Origin: DTU053 sp012520115
Lineage (GTDB): Bacteria > Bacillota > Clostridia > Oscillospirales > Acutalibacteraceae
Direction of reading: 5' to 3'
Length of the DNA: 20,734 bases
Assembly (NCBI GenBank): GCA_050953725.1
Contig: JBMNNB010000004.1
Location: 1-20,734 of the forward strand
Every line of letters begins with the position of its first letter. Positions within the stretch are counted from its first letter, which is position 1. The position numbers and the translations under genes are program-made. Positions 13,764 through 20,734 of the stretch are shown here, piece after piece. The notes below the pieces were generated by a model that was not told the origin of the DNA, searched no databases, and saw nothing but the letters and a program-made list of their open reading frames with translations.

Positions 13764-14660
13764 TTATGCCTCTTCATCAACCGGCCATGCGAACTCGTAC
13801 TCTCTTACGTTCTCAACCGTGAAGTTAATATTCAGGTCGCCTGCTTTTGCGAACTTGCCGAGCATTGTTACCTTTGCGGCAATTTCGACATTCTTTGAAT
13901 ACTTAATGCTGATAAGCTCGTCTGTCAGTCTGTTGACAACGGCGGTGACGGTGCAGTTTTTATACACTGCGTCATAGTCGTTGACCTTTGCGTATTCTGC
14001 CATGGAGTCGGTGTTCATAGCCTTAAAGATATCGTCCTTCGTCCTTAAATCAAAGGCCTTGCCGATTCTGGTGGAGTTTGCGGTCGGGTTGTACTCGTCG
14101 TTGAAGCGGATTGTAATCTTATAGAGGTTCTCCTCGGTATTGTCCTCAACAACCACCGCAAAGCCCGTATCGAATGCGGTCAGACCGCCTGCACCGTAGA
14201 GGATGTCCTCATAGGGGGTTGCGCCCTCGCCCTTCTTGTCGGGCACTGTCGTGGCGCTCTTCTGCTTCGGGACCTGCTCGATTATGTAATTCTTGACGAT
14301 GGGTGCTATATTGTTAAGGTCCTCAATGATGTCCTCCACTTCCTTCTCGAGCGTGGCGCTTTCGTCCTCCTCGGGAACAAGGGCAGAGGTAATCTTAATG
14401 GACTTGTCGCTTACGTTTAAGGACTCGGTCCAGGTGATGTCAGGTCTGTCCTCTTTGGGCAGATTTACAGCCTTTTCAAGCAGTTTGTTGAAGTATTCAA
14501 CCGTCTTTGCTGTATCAACAGGCTTTTCCGTCAGGCTTGTGGAATACTCGGCCGTGGTTGTCTCATCTTCACCAAAGGTAAACGTGTTGCAGCCGGTGAA
14601 GGTCAACAAAACAAGCAGAGCGGCAAGCACCGCAGATACCGTTCTGAGCATTTTTTTCAT
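13764..14660 (-). CDS. Exported lipoprotein of unknown function
   Basis: A 298-residue protein with a lipoprotein signal peptide: MKKMLRT start, hydrophobic core, then LTFTGC with the lipidated cysteine at 24. The -3 position is Phe or a shifted Leu, slightly unusual. Mature residues 25-45 are Thr/Ser/Glu-rich (DETTTAEYST), a typical surface tether. The body is acidic and mixed alpha/beta with no motif I recognise. The Lys/Glu-rich centre and the repeated pattern of conserved-looking strands (FAVVVEDNTEENLYKITIRFND, then CTVTAVVNRLTDELISIKYS) suggest a beta-sheet binding domain. The ATG at 14660 follows AGGGG at a long spacing of about 11. It has its own promoter and terminator. Function unknown. 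Confidence 0.8.
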   Translation of the reverse strand: MKKMLRTVSAVLAALLVLLTFTGCNTFTFGEDETTTAEYSTSLTEKPVDTAKTVEYFNKLLEKAVNLPKEDRPDITWTESLNVSDKSIKITSALVPEEDESATLEKEVEDIIEDLNNIAPIVKNYIIEQVPKQKSATTVPDKKGEGATPYEDILYGAGGLTAFDTGFAVVVEDNTEENLYKITIRFNDEYNPTANSTRIGKAFDLRTKDDIFKAMNTDSMAEYAKVNDYDAVYKNCTVTAVVNRLTDELISIKYSKNVEIAAKVTMLGKFAKAGDLNINFTVENVREYEFAWPVDEEA

Positions 14661-14751
14661 AACAGGATAATCCCCTTTCTACAATGAAAAGCAATAACAT
14701 TATTCTGTCGTTTGATAAGCTAACAAGCCTATTGATCAAACCGCAAAGGAA

Positions 14752-14781
14752 AGTATAGCATATTTCACAATAATTTTACAA
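14752..14781 (-). promoter_or_regulatory. Promoter of the lipoprotein gene
   Basis: Minus-strand -35 TTGTAA (14776-14781), 18 bases, -10 TATACT (14752-14757) preceded by TGC, an extended -10. It lies between the M28 gene's stop (14810) and the lipoprotein start. Confidence 0.65.
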
Positions 14782-14809
14782 TACAATATTTGAAATTTAT
14801 CACTGCTTG

Positions 14810-16054
14810 TTACTTAAGACCCTTTTCGTCAAACAGGAAGACGGTATTAAGTATGATTTCAAGTCCCTTTTCAATGGTCTTGGGGTCTAAGTTCTCATGC
14901 GTGTCGGTGCGGGTGTGATAGTACCTCGGCGGGCCCGGGTCCATAGCGGCAAGGGTTGCGGCGGAATAGCCTGCCTTTGAGATGGCCGCTGCGTCGGAGG
15001 CGCCCGCATAGACGCTGGCATACTTCAGGTCCATATCGGCGAGCTTTCCGGCCTCTTTCATAAGAGCGCAGGCCTTCGGGCAGTTTTTGACCGTGCCGGA
15101 CATATCCTTTGAGTAGATGTTTATATACTCATAGTCACGCAGGGTCTCAACGCCGATGAAAACCGTTTCGACACTCTTATCATTCAGCATATCCGCATGC
15201 TGCTTTGCAAAGGCCTTTGCGCCACGCAGTCCGGACTCCTCGGAGCCTGTCAGCAGGGCGATGACCTCGGTATTCTCAAAGCGGATATTGTTGTCCGCAA
15301 GGTATCTGATAATGGCGGCGCTGCAAAGGCTGCCGGTCAGGTTGTCGTTTGCGCCCGGGGCCATTACCTTGTCATTGACCATAAAGAACAGGCCGACCAT
15401 AAAGGGTGATAAGCAAAGGGAGATTATTGAGAGCATGAAGGGCAGACCCTTGTCGGGAGCGTCGGTGACATAGCCCTTTGCGAGGGCGACGATTGTGGTG
15501 ATTAACAGCACGAAAAAGGAGACGGCAGCGCCCACAAGCATTAAGAAAAGCAGAGCCTTGCCGCCCGCATGGGTAAATCTCCACTCATAGGAGCTGTCCA
15601 TGTGACCCGAAACTATGATACGCCTTTTTGTCTCGCCCTGAGCCTTTCTGACGGCAACAAGGTTGTGGGAGGTGGCTGACTTGTAAAGCGGGTCAGTGAA
15701 CTCAAGGTAGAACAGGAATTCGCAGATAAGTATAACACCTGCAATCACAAGCAGAACAAGGGTCAGGATGGGAAGACCTAAGAAAAATACCGCAAGACCG
15801 AAAACCAGAAGTGCGGAAACTATCTTAAACCAGCCCATAAATGCATTCGGGTGCAGCTTAAAGGGTTCGAGCGCCACAGAGTCGGCAACCTGCTCTAAGT
15901 CCTTTTTCATAATCTCCTGCGCCTTTAGCTCCTGCTCGCTGCCGGCGGCACGGGGGCCTATCTCAACGCAGATTTTCTTAACGCCCCTGATTATGTAGTT
16001 TGTGTACTCCCGCAGCTTTGACTTAAAGGCGGGAACCGAGTCAACAGCTTTCAT
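14810..16054 (-). CDS. M28 family metallopeptidase with internal membrane segments
   Basis: A 414-residue zinc peptidase of the M28 aminopeptidase type. Ligand and catalytic motifs appear in order: SGHMDS (His151, Asp153), APGANDNLTG (bridging Asp237), GSEESG (catalytic Glu272, ligand Glu273), GVETL (Glu303, in place of the usual Asp) and YYHTRTD (His380). Unusually, two hydrophobic pairs interrupt the domain: about 72-115 before the first ligand and about 165-227 between the first and second ligands. This makes an integral membrane peptidase whose active site is assembled across loops. The ATG at 16054 follows GGAGGAGAG. The substrate is unknown, probably peptides. It has its own promoter; no terminator is seen before the lipoprotein promoter. 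Confidence 0.87.
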   Translation of the reverse strand: MKAVDSVPAFKSKLREYTNYIIRGVKKICVEIGPRAAGSEQELKAQEIMKKDLEQVADSVALEPFKLHPNAFMGWFKIVSALLVFGLAVFFLGLPILTLVLLVIAGVILICEFLFYLEFTDPLYKSATSHNLVAVRKAQGETKRRIIVSGHMDSSYEWRFTHAGGKALLFLMLVGAAVSFFVLLITTIVALAKGYVTDAPDKGLPFMLSIISLCLSPFMVGLFFMVNDKVMAPGANDNLTGSLCSAAIIRYLADNNIRFENTEVIALLTGSEESGLRGAKAFAKQHADMLNDKSVETVFIGVETLRDYEYINIYSKDMSGTVKNCPKACALMKEAGKLADMDLKYASVYAGASDAAAISKAGYSAATLAAMDPGPPRYYHTRTDTHENLDPKTIEKGLEIILNTVFLFDEKGLK

Positions 16055-16125
16055 TAATCTCTCCTCCGAAAATCAGTGTGCGGAAAGTCATTCGCCCTTC
16101 CGCTTTAAAGCTTTATTTTTGTAGC

Positions 16126-16154
16126 ATTTTACCATAAAATCAAAACTTAGTCGA
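16126..16154 (-). promoter_or_regulatory. Promoter of the M28 peptidase gene
   Basis: Minus-strand -35 TCGACT (16149-16154), 17 bases, -10 TAAAAT (16126-16131) preceded by ATGG (extended -10). The predicted leader is about 65 bases and can fold GCGGAA/TTCCGC. Confidence 0.6.
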
Positions 16155-16203
16155 TATTTTCTTTATATTTTACAAAATGTACATAGTTTAAATTGAAAAG
16201 CCT

Positions 16204-16974
16204 TTAAAGCTCAATGCCGAAGTGTTCTTTGAGATATACGGGGATTTCGTCCTCTGACAGCTCCTGAATATGCACAAGCTCCGTGCCCTCAAAAATCTTG
16301 AAGACATTCTTGTCAAGGGTCTTTCTGCCGGTAAGAGTCTTTATTGCAATCATATAGTCCTTGTTAAAGATTGAATCCGGGTGCTTTTCGCAGTAGAAGG
16401 AGGGCATAACAAAGTCTTTGGGCAGCTGAACCTCCTCGGTAAAGGAGAACATGTCGCCCCAGCCGTCCTTGTTTTTCTCTGTAAGAACCCAACCGAAAAA
16501 TTCACGGCATTCGAAGCGGTATTCCTCGCCGAACTGCTTCTGCACAAGCCCCGGCTTCATTTCAATGGGGTACCTCGGCGACTTTGAGCCAACGCCCACA
16601 TCGCACATATAGATGCCGTCGGCGGCGACTACCTTTAATATCCTGTGGCGGCGCATGGGGATTTCCGTCTCATTTCGCAAAAAGCGTCCCATGTACTCGG
16701 TCACGCCGAAGCCGAGAGCCTTTAAGAGCCACGCTAAAAGACCGTTCAGCTCAAAGCAGTAGCCGCCACGGTGACGCAAGACCACCTTGTCAAAGACCGC
16801 ATCGGCGCTTAAATCAAGGGGAATGTCACGCAGAATGTCGATGTTCTCATAGGGCACGCTTGTCACATGGGCAAGCTGGATTTCACGCAGAAAATCGCCG
16901 TCAAGCCTGCGGTTTTCGTCGTAAGTGAGTCCGATTCTCTCAAAATATTTAACTATCTTTTCTTTCTCTGTCAT
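16204..16974 (-). CDS. nat: Arylamine N-acetyltransferase
   Basis: A 256-residue cytoplasmic acetyltransferase of the NAT family, which transfers acetyl or other acyl groups from CoA to arylamines, hydrazines or related acceptors through a cysteine. The catalytic triad is visible: Cys73 in RGGYCFELNGL, His110 in RRHRILKV and Asp125 in CDVGVGS. The N-terminal helical bundle (VPYENIDI at about 40-47) and total length are normal for the family. The ATG at 16974 has only a weak ribosome site (CGGTG); translation may be low. It lies downstream of the GC-rich block at 17031-17215 and is not clearly part of the PI-PLC operon. Confidence 0.93.
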   Translation of the reverse strand: MTEKEKIVKYFERIGLTYDENRRLDGDFLREIQLAHVTSVPYENIDILRDIPLDLSADAVFDKVVLRHRGGYCFELNGLLAWLLKALGFGVTEYMGRFLRNETEIPMRRHRILKVVAADGIYMCDVGVGSKSPRYPIEMKPGLVQKQFGEEYRFECREFFGWVLTEKNKDGWGDMFSFTEEVQLPKDFVMPSFYCEKHPDSIFNKDYMIAIKTLTGRKTLDKNVFKIFEGTELVHIQELSEDEIPVYLKEHFGIEL

Positions 16975-17030
16975 ATCAGCACCGTTTTCTATATGTTTTT
17001 ATCAAAATGATTCCTTGCCGCAAATTAATT

Positions 17031-17215
17031 TTAAGCCGTGGGACAGTGGCCGCTCCCGCTGGTTTTCCCGCATGGAGGGTTATACTCGCCGTCGGGAAAG
17101 CCCCGCCGTACCCTGCCCGCAAACGGGTTGGGTTGCGCCTGCCCTGCCGAGGTGCGCCGCCCGCTCGCCCGTGCCGCCGGGGTCGGGTTGGCTCTGAGCG
17201 CTCGGCACAGCCGTA
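17031..17215. repeat. Extremely GC-rich intergenic block, possible interspersed element
   Basis: In the 246-base gap between the NAT and PI-PLC genes, about 180 bases are strikingly GC-rich: 46 of 60 bases are G or C at 17101-17160. The edges are ordinary AT-rich DNA. The block begins and ends with AGCCGT (17034-17039 and 17209-17214). It contains small hairpins, such as CCCG/CGGG at 17116-17127 and a GGCT/AGCC stem at about 17190-17213. Frames through it exist on the plus strand but are low-complexity (Arg, Pro, Ala, Gly) and look non-coding. A dispersed repeat or a structured RNA is possible; only a genome-wide comparison can tell. Confidence 0.4.
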
Positions 17216-17220
17216 TTACA

Positions 17221-18213
17221 CTAACTCTCCGGCTTCTCCATTAAGCCCTTTGCGATATTTAGGTCAACAATATCCTGACATTTTTCAGGAATGAGGAAAT
17301 CTCTCATAACCACATTGATGCTTTTAAGGTTCGGGCTGTCCTTTAAATTCCTGACATACTCGCCCATCTTCCTTTCCTGCCCTCTTTCAAGTGACCAGGG
17401 GCCGAAGATGCCTTTTCCGTCGGTCAGCTGGCACTGAAGCACGAAAATGCCGTCCTTATTCTCCTGCTGCTTCTTTGCAAGATGCTCAAAATATACCGGG
17501 TGCGCCTCTTTTACAAGCACTTCATGGCCGCCCCTGTGGAGCTTGCCTAAATAGTATGAATCCAGGGTCATATTGTCCTTGGTGCATTCGTCGTTGTTCC
17601 TTAAAAATACCCAGTCGGAAAAGTCATTTTCCGTGCCGCCGTAGAAGATGATGCACTTGCCGCGCGCTTCGCCCAAGGTCAGAGAGCCTATAAACTCCAC
17701 GTCGTTTTTATCCGTCTTGTTATGTGCGATAAGGTTTTCTTTGTCGAGCTCATTTGACAGGAATTCATAGACATCGCTCTGACTGTCGCCCTTAAAATGC
17801 TGGAAGTCGAGCATTAAAACCTCCGAGGGGTGAGCCTTTATGAATTCCTTTATCTGAGCCAGAACATCCCTGAAGTCAACGCCGTTCATGGAGGAGTGGA
17901 ATATCGGGTAGCCTTTCTCTGTCTTGTTTACCCTGATATCGAAGTATCTTGCGCCGAAGGTGAGCTGCTTGCCTATCGAATAGTTCTGCGTCCTGAAAGG
18001 CCAGGGCATGCCTTCAGTGCCCGCATCATGGCTGCCGGGAATCGCAATCTCTTTAATAAGAGTCTCATCCGGAATATACATCATCCATGAGGACAGGGCT
18101 TCGTCCGCAACATGGTTTTTATACCTGCAGGCGCCGTTTAAATACAGACCCAGCACCCCCGCCAGAAATAGCGCCGGAATGATTAACAATAACATCAATA
18201 TTTTCTTAATCAT
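17221..18213 (-). CDS. PI-PLC X-domain phosphodiesterase-like protein
   Basis: A 330-residue membrane-anchored or secreted protein with a phosphatidylinositol-specific phospholipase C X-like TIM barrel. The N-terminal helix (about 4-26) is a signal or anchor. Catalytic histidines are in IPGSHDAGT (His62) and PIFHSS (His106), with FDIRV (Asp92, Arg94) between. Bacterial members cleave phosphoinositides, GPI anchors or similar lipids without metal. I start at ATG 18213, not the longer frame at 18303, because AGGAGG lies 6 bases before 18213 and the signal helix then begins with MIKK. It may share a transcript with the alpha/beta hydrolase upstream (105-base gap). The stop abuts the GC-rich block. 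Confidence 0.88.
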   Translation of the reverse strand: MIKKILMLLLIIPALFLAGVLGLYLNGACRYKNHVADEALSSWMMYIPDETLIKEIAIPGSHDAGTEGMPWPFRTQNYSIGKQLTFGARYFDIRVNKTEKGYPIFHSSMNGVDFRDVLAQIKEFIKAHPSEVLMLDFQHFKGDSQSDVYEFLSNELDKENLIAHNKTDKNDVEFIGSLTLGEARGKCIIFYGGTENDFSDWVFLRNNDECTKDNMTLDSYYLGKLHRGGHEVLVKEAHPVYFEHLAKKQQENKDGIFVLQCQLTDGKGIFGPWSLERGQERKMGEYVRNLKDSPNLKSINVVMRDFLIPEKCQDIVDLNIAKGLMEKPES

Positions 18214-18219
18214 ACTTTT

Positions 18220-18225
18220 CCTCCT
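18220..18225 (-). promoter_or_regulatory. Ribosome binding site fixing the PI-PLC start
   Basis: A perfect AGGAGG on the minus strand, 6 bases before ATG 18213. It rules out the 30-codon upstream extension of the open frame, which lacks a ribosome site and would bury the signal sequence. Confidence 0.85.
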
Positions 18226-18318
18226 GAAAATAAGCTTATGTTCAGCATCAGCAGTACCGTATTTAAGTTGAACAACAGGCAAAACCTGCGCCCCGTCGGG
18301 CATACTTCAAAAATCCCC

Positions 18319-19218
18319 TCAGTATAAATTAGCTTTCAGAAATTCGAGCTGTTTTTTCGATACATATTGGAACGGTTCGCCTAAGTACGGGTCGAAATGG
18401 TCTATCGGAAGAGGTACAAACTCGGCATGCCTTATTTTTGCAGCCGTCTTTTTAACGGCCTTAAAGGGAATCAGTGAGTCCTTCTCCCCCGCTATTATCA
18501 GCGCCGGGCATTTTACTTTTGAGGCCACTCTTGCCGGGCAGTATAAAATCAGGGTAAGCAAAGCTCGTGCCGGCGCCACCTTTATAACCTCAAGGCCGGG
18601 AGGTATAAGTGCCTCATAGCCCGTTTTGGCGTCACGGGTATTCAGCATTGCAAATTCATCGGGCGCACCGTAGACGGGAATCATATAAGGCTCCTGCCCT
18701 GCTGCGGCACGCCACAAATCTCCGAATACAGAGGCGGCTGCTTTGAAAAAGTATCCCGCGCCGTTCTGCCTGACTATGGGGGCGGCGCTTGCAATGCCGC
18801 TGACAAAAGGAACCTGAACCGTTACGGCGGCGATTTTCGGGTCCTGAGCCGCCGCAACCATCGCATGTCCTCCGCTGTAAGAGCTTCCCCACAGCGCTAT
18901 TTTTTCCGTATTAATATCCTTCCGCCCGTACGCCCATTCAACGGCGGCATGATAGTCCTCTATGTGCCTGCGGGGAGAGATAAGCTGCCTCGGCCTGCCT
19001 TCGCTTTCCCCGAAGCCCCTGTAATCGAACAGCAGAACCGCAAGACCGTTGTCGGCGAAAGTTTCGGCAAACGGCTCCAGACCGCAGTTTTTAAGCCCCC
19101 CGAAGCCATGTGCCATAACAACCAGCGGCGGCTTAACAATGCCGTCGGGCATATATAGCCAGGCGGAACAGTTATCGCCGTGACTCTTAAACTTACAATC
19201 GATTCTCGAAAAACCCAT
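18319..19218 (-). CDS. Alpha/beta hydrolase
   Basis: A 299-residue alpha/beta hydrolase, probably a cytoplasmic esterase or peptidase-like enzyme. The oxyanion segment is VVMAHGFGG, followed by LLFDYRGFGESEG. The nucleophile elbow is WGSSYSGG with Ser113; here the usual G-x-S-x-G ends in Ser and not Gly. The acid is Asp247 in AGEKDSLIP and the base His274 in IDHFDPY. I start at ATG 19218, because GGAGG lies 6 bases upstream and the extra ten codons of the longer frame are basic and unsupported. It follows the kinase-like gene by 46 bases, consistent with an operon. Confidence 0.87.
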   Translation of the reverse strand: MGFSRIDCKFKSHGDNCSAWLYMPDGIVKPPLVVMAHGFGGLKNCGLEPFAETFADNGLAVLLFDYRGFGESEGRPRQLISPRRHIEDYHAAVEWAYGRKDINTEKIALWGSSYSGGHAMVAAAQDPKIAAVTVQVPFVSGIASAAPIVRQNGAGYFFKAAASVFGDLWRAAAGQEPYMIPVYGAPDEFAMLNTRDAKTGYEALIPPGLEVIKVAPARALLTLILYCPARVASKVKCPALIIAGEKDSLIPFKAVKKTAAKIRHAEFVPLPIDHFDPYLGEPFQYVSKKQLEFLKANLY

Positions 19219-19224
19219 GGTGCG

Positions 19225-19229
19225 CCTCC
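19225..19229 (-). promoter_or_regulatory. Ribosome binding site fixing the alpha/beta hydrolase start
   Basis: GGAGG on the minus strand 6 bases before ATG 19218. It supports a protein beginning MGFSR and not the longer frame from 19248. Confidence 0.75.
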
Positions 19230-19264
19230 GTTTCGACTCACACATCATAATATGCGGGCTTTGC

Positions 19265-19783
19265 TTATTTCAGCTCCGAGACTGCCTTCTCATAATCATC
19301 ATCGACTAAGCAAATCGGCAGGTTATGCTTTTTGCAGCCTGTCATAAAAAAGTGATTTTGCCGTTTTAGCTGCTCTTTCGTGCAGTACGAATTATCGAGC
19401 CGTTTTTCTATGTCACAGCTGTGTGCGATTATCTCATCATAGTGCGCTTCGATATATGCGTCGCTGAAGACAAGGCAGATAAACCGAATCTGCGGCAGAT
19501 ACCGCCCGTCAAAGTTCCGCTGCCAGTCAAAGGGGATATAGCAGCCCTCGACAATCAGGTGCTGCTCATTTTCTATGGCGGTCTTGACGATTTCACGGAC
19601 AATCGGCCAGAGATAGCCCGTAAGCTCTTTATCGTCGTTCGGCGTCAATCTTGTCTGTCCGCTTCTTATAAGCCCCATTTTCAGATGGTCTATGGACAGG
19701 TACGGATAATGATACTTTTCAAGCATCATCTGCGCAAGCTTTGTTTTGCCCGTATGCGTTGCACCGGTAATAAGGATAATCAT
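19265..19783 (-). CDS. P-loop NTPase, small kinase-like protein
   Basis: A 172-residue single-domain P-loop protein. The Walker A motif GATHTGKT is at residues 7-14. The following YPYLSIDHLKMGLIRSG and LIVEGCYIPFDW resemble nucleoside/small-molecule kinases and 2-phosphoglycerate kinase-like or zeta-toxin-like folds. A basic lid-like segment (IEKRLDNSYCTKEQLKRQNHF) is present. There is no antitoxin gene beside it, so a toxin reading is not favoured. The phosphate acceptor is unknown. It lies 23 bases after the radical SAM gene and 46 bases before the hydrolase, so it is likely co-transcribed. Confidence 0.8.
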   Translation of the reverse strand: MIILITGATHTGKTKLAQMMLEKYHYPYLSIDHLKMGLIRSGQTRLTPNDDKELTGYLWPIVREIVKTAIENEQHLIVEGCYIPFDWQRNFDGRYLPQIRFICLVFSDAYIEAHYDEIIAHSCDIEKRLDNSYCTKEQLKRQNHFFMTGCKKHNLPICLVDDDYEKAVSELK

Positions 19784-19806
19784 ACTCTCTCTCCGTAATT
19801 TTCAGC

Positions 19807-20709
19807 CTATACTCCCTCGCCGTCGAATTGGGGGATGAAGCTTTCGAGAGCCGTTTCCCCCTCCTGAATAAATCCGTTTTCCACGCCTAAGGCTATGGCA
19901 AAATTCACAAGCTCCTCATACTCCGCATAGGTAACTTTTCTGTTGAGCTGCGGGTATGAGGTGTTTGCCGCCACGGGCGTGTACTGATTCATAATGCTTA
20001 TATAAATCCTGTCGCCATAGGTTTCGTACAGGTATTTTATTACTCTTTTTGAGTCCTCAAGGCAGCCGGGCAGGGTCAGGTGCCTTACGATAACGCCCCT
20101 TTGCATTATACCCCGCTCATCAAATACCGCTTCGCCCGTTTGACTTACCATTTCATCTATCGCCGCTGCGGCTATGTTGAAATAATTCCTGCAGTTGGAA
20201 AACTTTATCGCCGGTTCATCCGAGTAATATTTCAAATCAGGCAGGTATATGTCCACATAACCCTGAAGCCGCTTTAAGGTCTCTTTGCTTTCATATCCGC
20301 TGCTGTTATACACCACGGGCAGCGTCAGACCCTTCCTGCGAGAGATGTCAAGAGCCTCTGTAATATGCGGCACATAGTGTCCGGGGGTCACAAGGTTTAT
20401 GTTGTTTGCGCCCTTGCCCTCAAGCTCCTGAAATATCTCCGAAAGCCTTTCCACAGTTATTTCCTTGCCCGCAAGGCCCTTTGAGATTTCTCTGTTCTGA
20501 CAGTACACGCAGCCCAGAGCGCAGCCGGAGAAAAACACCGTGCCGGAGCCTTCTTTGCCTGAAATGCAAGGCTCCTCCCAGAAATGCAGGGCCGCTCTCG
20601 CCACAATAAGCCTGCTGTCCGATTTGCAATAGCCCCTCCTGCCGGCAGTCCTGTCCGCATGGCACTCTCTCGGGCAAAGCACGCAATCCTTATATAATGA
20701 TAAGTTCAC
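19807..20709 (-). CDS. Radical SAM protein, PflX type
   Basis: A 300-residue radical SAM enzyme resembling the PflX group (COG1313), distant relatives of pyruvate formate-lyase activating enzyme. The cluster motif CxxxCxxC is GCALGCVYCQN (Cys63, Cys67, Cys70). An N-terminal cysteine cluster (Cys9, Cys12, Cys16, Cys28) precedes it, as is usual for the group, and could bind a second metal centre. Further marks are NLVTPGHYVP and LPDLKY. The substrate is unknown; a glycyl-radical partner is not in the window. The GTG start at 20709 follows GAGG at 7-base spacing. It appears to lead the operon with the kinase and hydrolase, though its own promoter is beyond the window. Confidence 0.88.
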   Translation of the reverse strand: MNLSLYKDCVLCPRECHADRTAGRRGYCKSDSRLIVARAALHFWEEPCISGKEGSGTVFFSGCALGCVYCQNREISKGLAGKEITVERLSEIFQELEGKGANNINLVTPGHYVPHITEALDISRRKGLTLPVVYNSSGYESKETLKRLQGYVDIYLPDLKYYSDEPAIKFSNCRNYFNIAAAAIDEMVSQTGEAVFDERGIMQRGVIVRHLTLPGCLEDSKRVIKYLYETYGDRIYISIMNQYTPVAANTSYPQLNRKVTYAEYEELVNFAIALGVENGFIQEGETALESFIPQFDGEGV

Positions 20710-20734
20710 ACCAAAGCCTCATTTCAAAACTTAA

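Noticed and set aside
17007..17294. Plus-strand frames of 68-95 codons in the GC-rich block
   Set aside because: Arg/Pro/Ala-rich low-complexity translations, no ribosome sites, running into the PI-PLC gene on the other strand.
19265..19783. Zeta-toxin of a toxin-antitoxin pair
   Set aside because: The P-loop fold is compatible, but there is no small antitoxin frame next to it and the gene sits in a housekeeping-like operon.
1..20734. CRISPR arrays, insertion sequences, integrases, phage genes or origin boxes
   Set aside because: No regularly spaced repeats, transposase or integrase motifs, attachment-site duplications at the tRNA gene, or DnaA-box clusters were seen on reading both strands.

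Overview
The window looks like chromosomal DNA from an anaerobic, low-to-mid GC Firmicute of the class Clostridia, probably an uncultured gut relative of the Ruminococcaceae/Oscillospiraceae. Supporting signs are AGGAGG-type ribosome binding sites, frequent TTG and GTG starts, many rho-independent terminators, a tRNA-Leu gene with an encoded CCA end, Gram-positive signal peptides and a lipobox, a radical SAM protein of the PflX type, and a lysoplasmalogenase-like protein. The genus cannot be fixed from this sequence.

Layout. (1) 1-3482, minus: the end of a cell-surface glycan operon (membrane GT-C glycosyltransferase, GT2 glycosyltransferase, UDP-galactopyranose mutase cut by the window edge). 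Upstream lies the decayed first 42 codons of a tandem paralogue that keeps its own promoter. (2) 3557-4641, minus: a monocistronic secreted or membrane-anchored alkaline-phosphatase-superfamily phosphodiesterase. (3) 4808-11232, plus: a five-gene operon of secreted metallophosphoesterase, MBL-fold hydrolase, GPH-type transporter, beta-lactamase-fold serine hydrolase and YhhN/lysoplasmalogenase-like membrane protein. Its last three genes all start with TTG. (4) 11301-12138, plus: an AT-rich accessory insert. A near-consensus promoter drives a compact structured RNA of about 98 nt with its own terminator, followed 12 nt later by a DUF3800 gene. (5) 12178-13407, minus: a C-terminal scrap of an alkaline-phosphatase-like gene and a CPBP intramembrane protease. 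(6) 13461-13663, minus: tRNA-Leu(CAG) with promoter and terminator. (7) 13719-16154, minus: an orphan lipoprotein and an M28 peptidase with membrane segments inside its catalytic domain. (8) 16204-20709, minus: arylamine N-acetyltransferase, a very GC-rich 180-base intergenic block, a PI-PLC-like protein, an alpha/beta hydrolase, a P-loop kinase-like protein and a PflX-type radical SAM protein.

How it fits together. Most of the window is ordinary chromosomal hydrolase and envelope genes. Several could act on phosphoesters or lipids (phosphodiesterase, metallophosphoesterase, PI-PLC, lysoplasmalogenase-like), but no shared pathway is proven. The most interesting item is the promoter, structured RNA, terminator and DUF3800 module at 11301-12138. 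It has the layout of an RNA-protein pair (regulatory RNA, attenuator or type III toxin-antitoxin-like) and base composition unlike its neighbours. The second recurring signal is an extended -10 motif (ATGGTAnnnT or close) in at least five independently placed candidate promoters.
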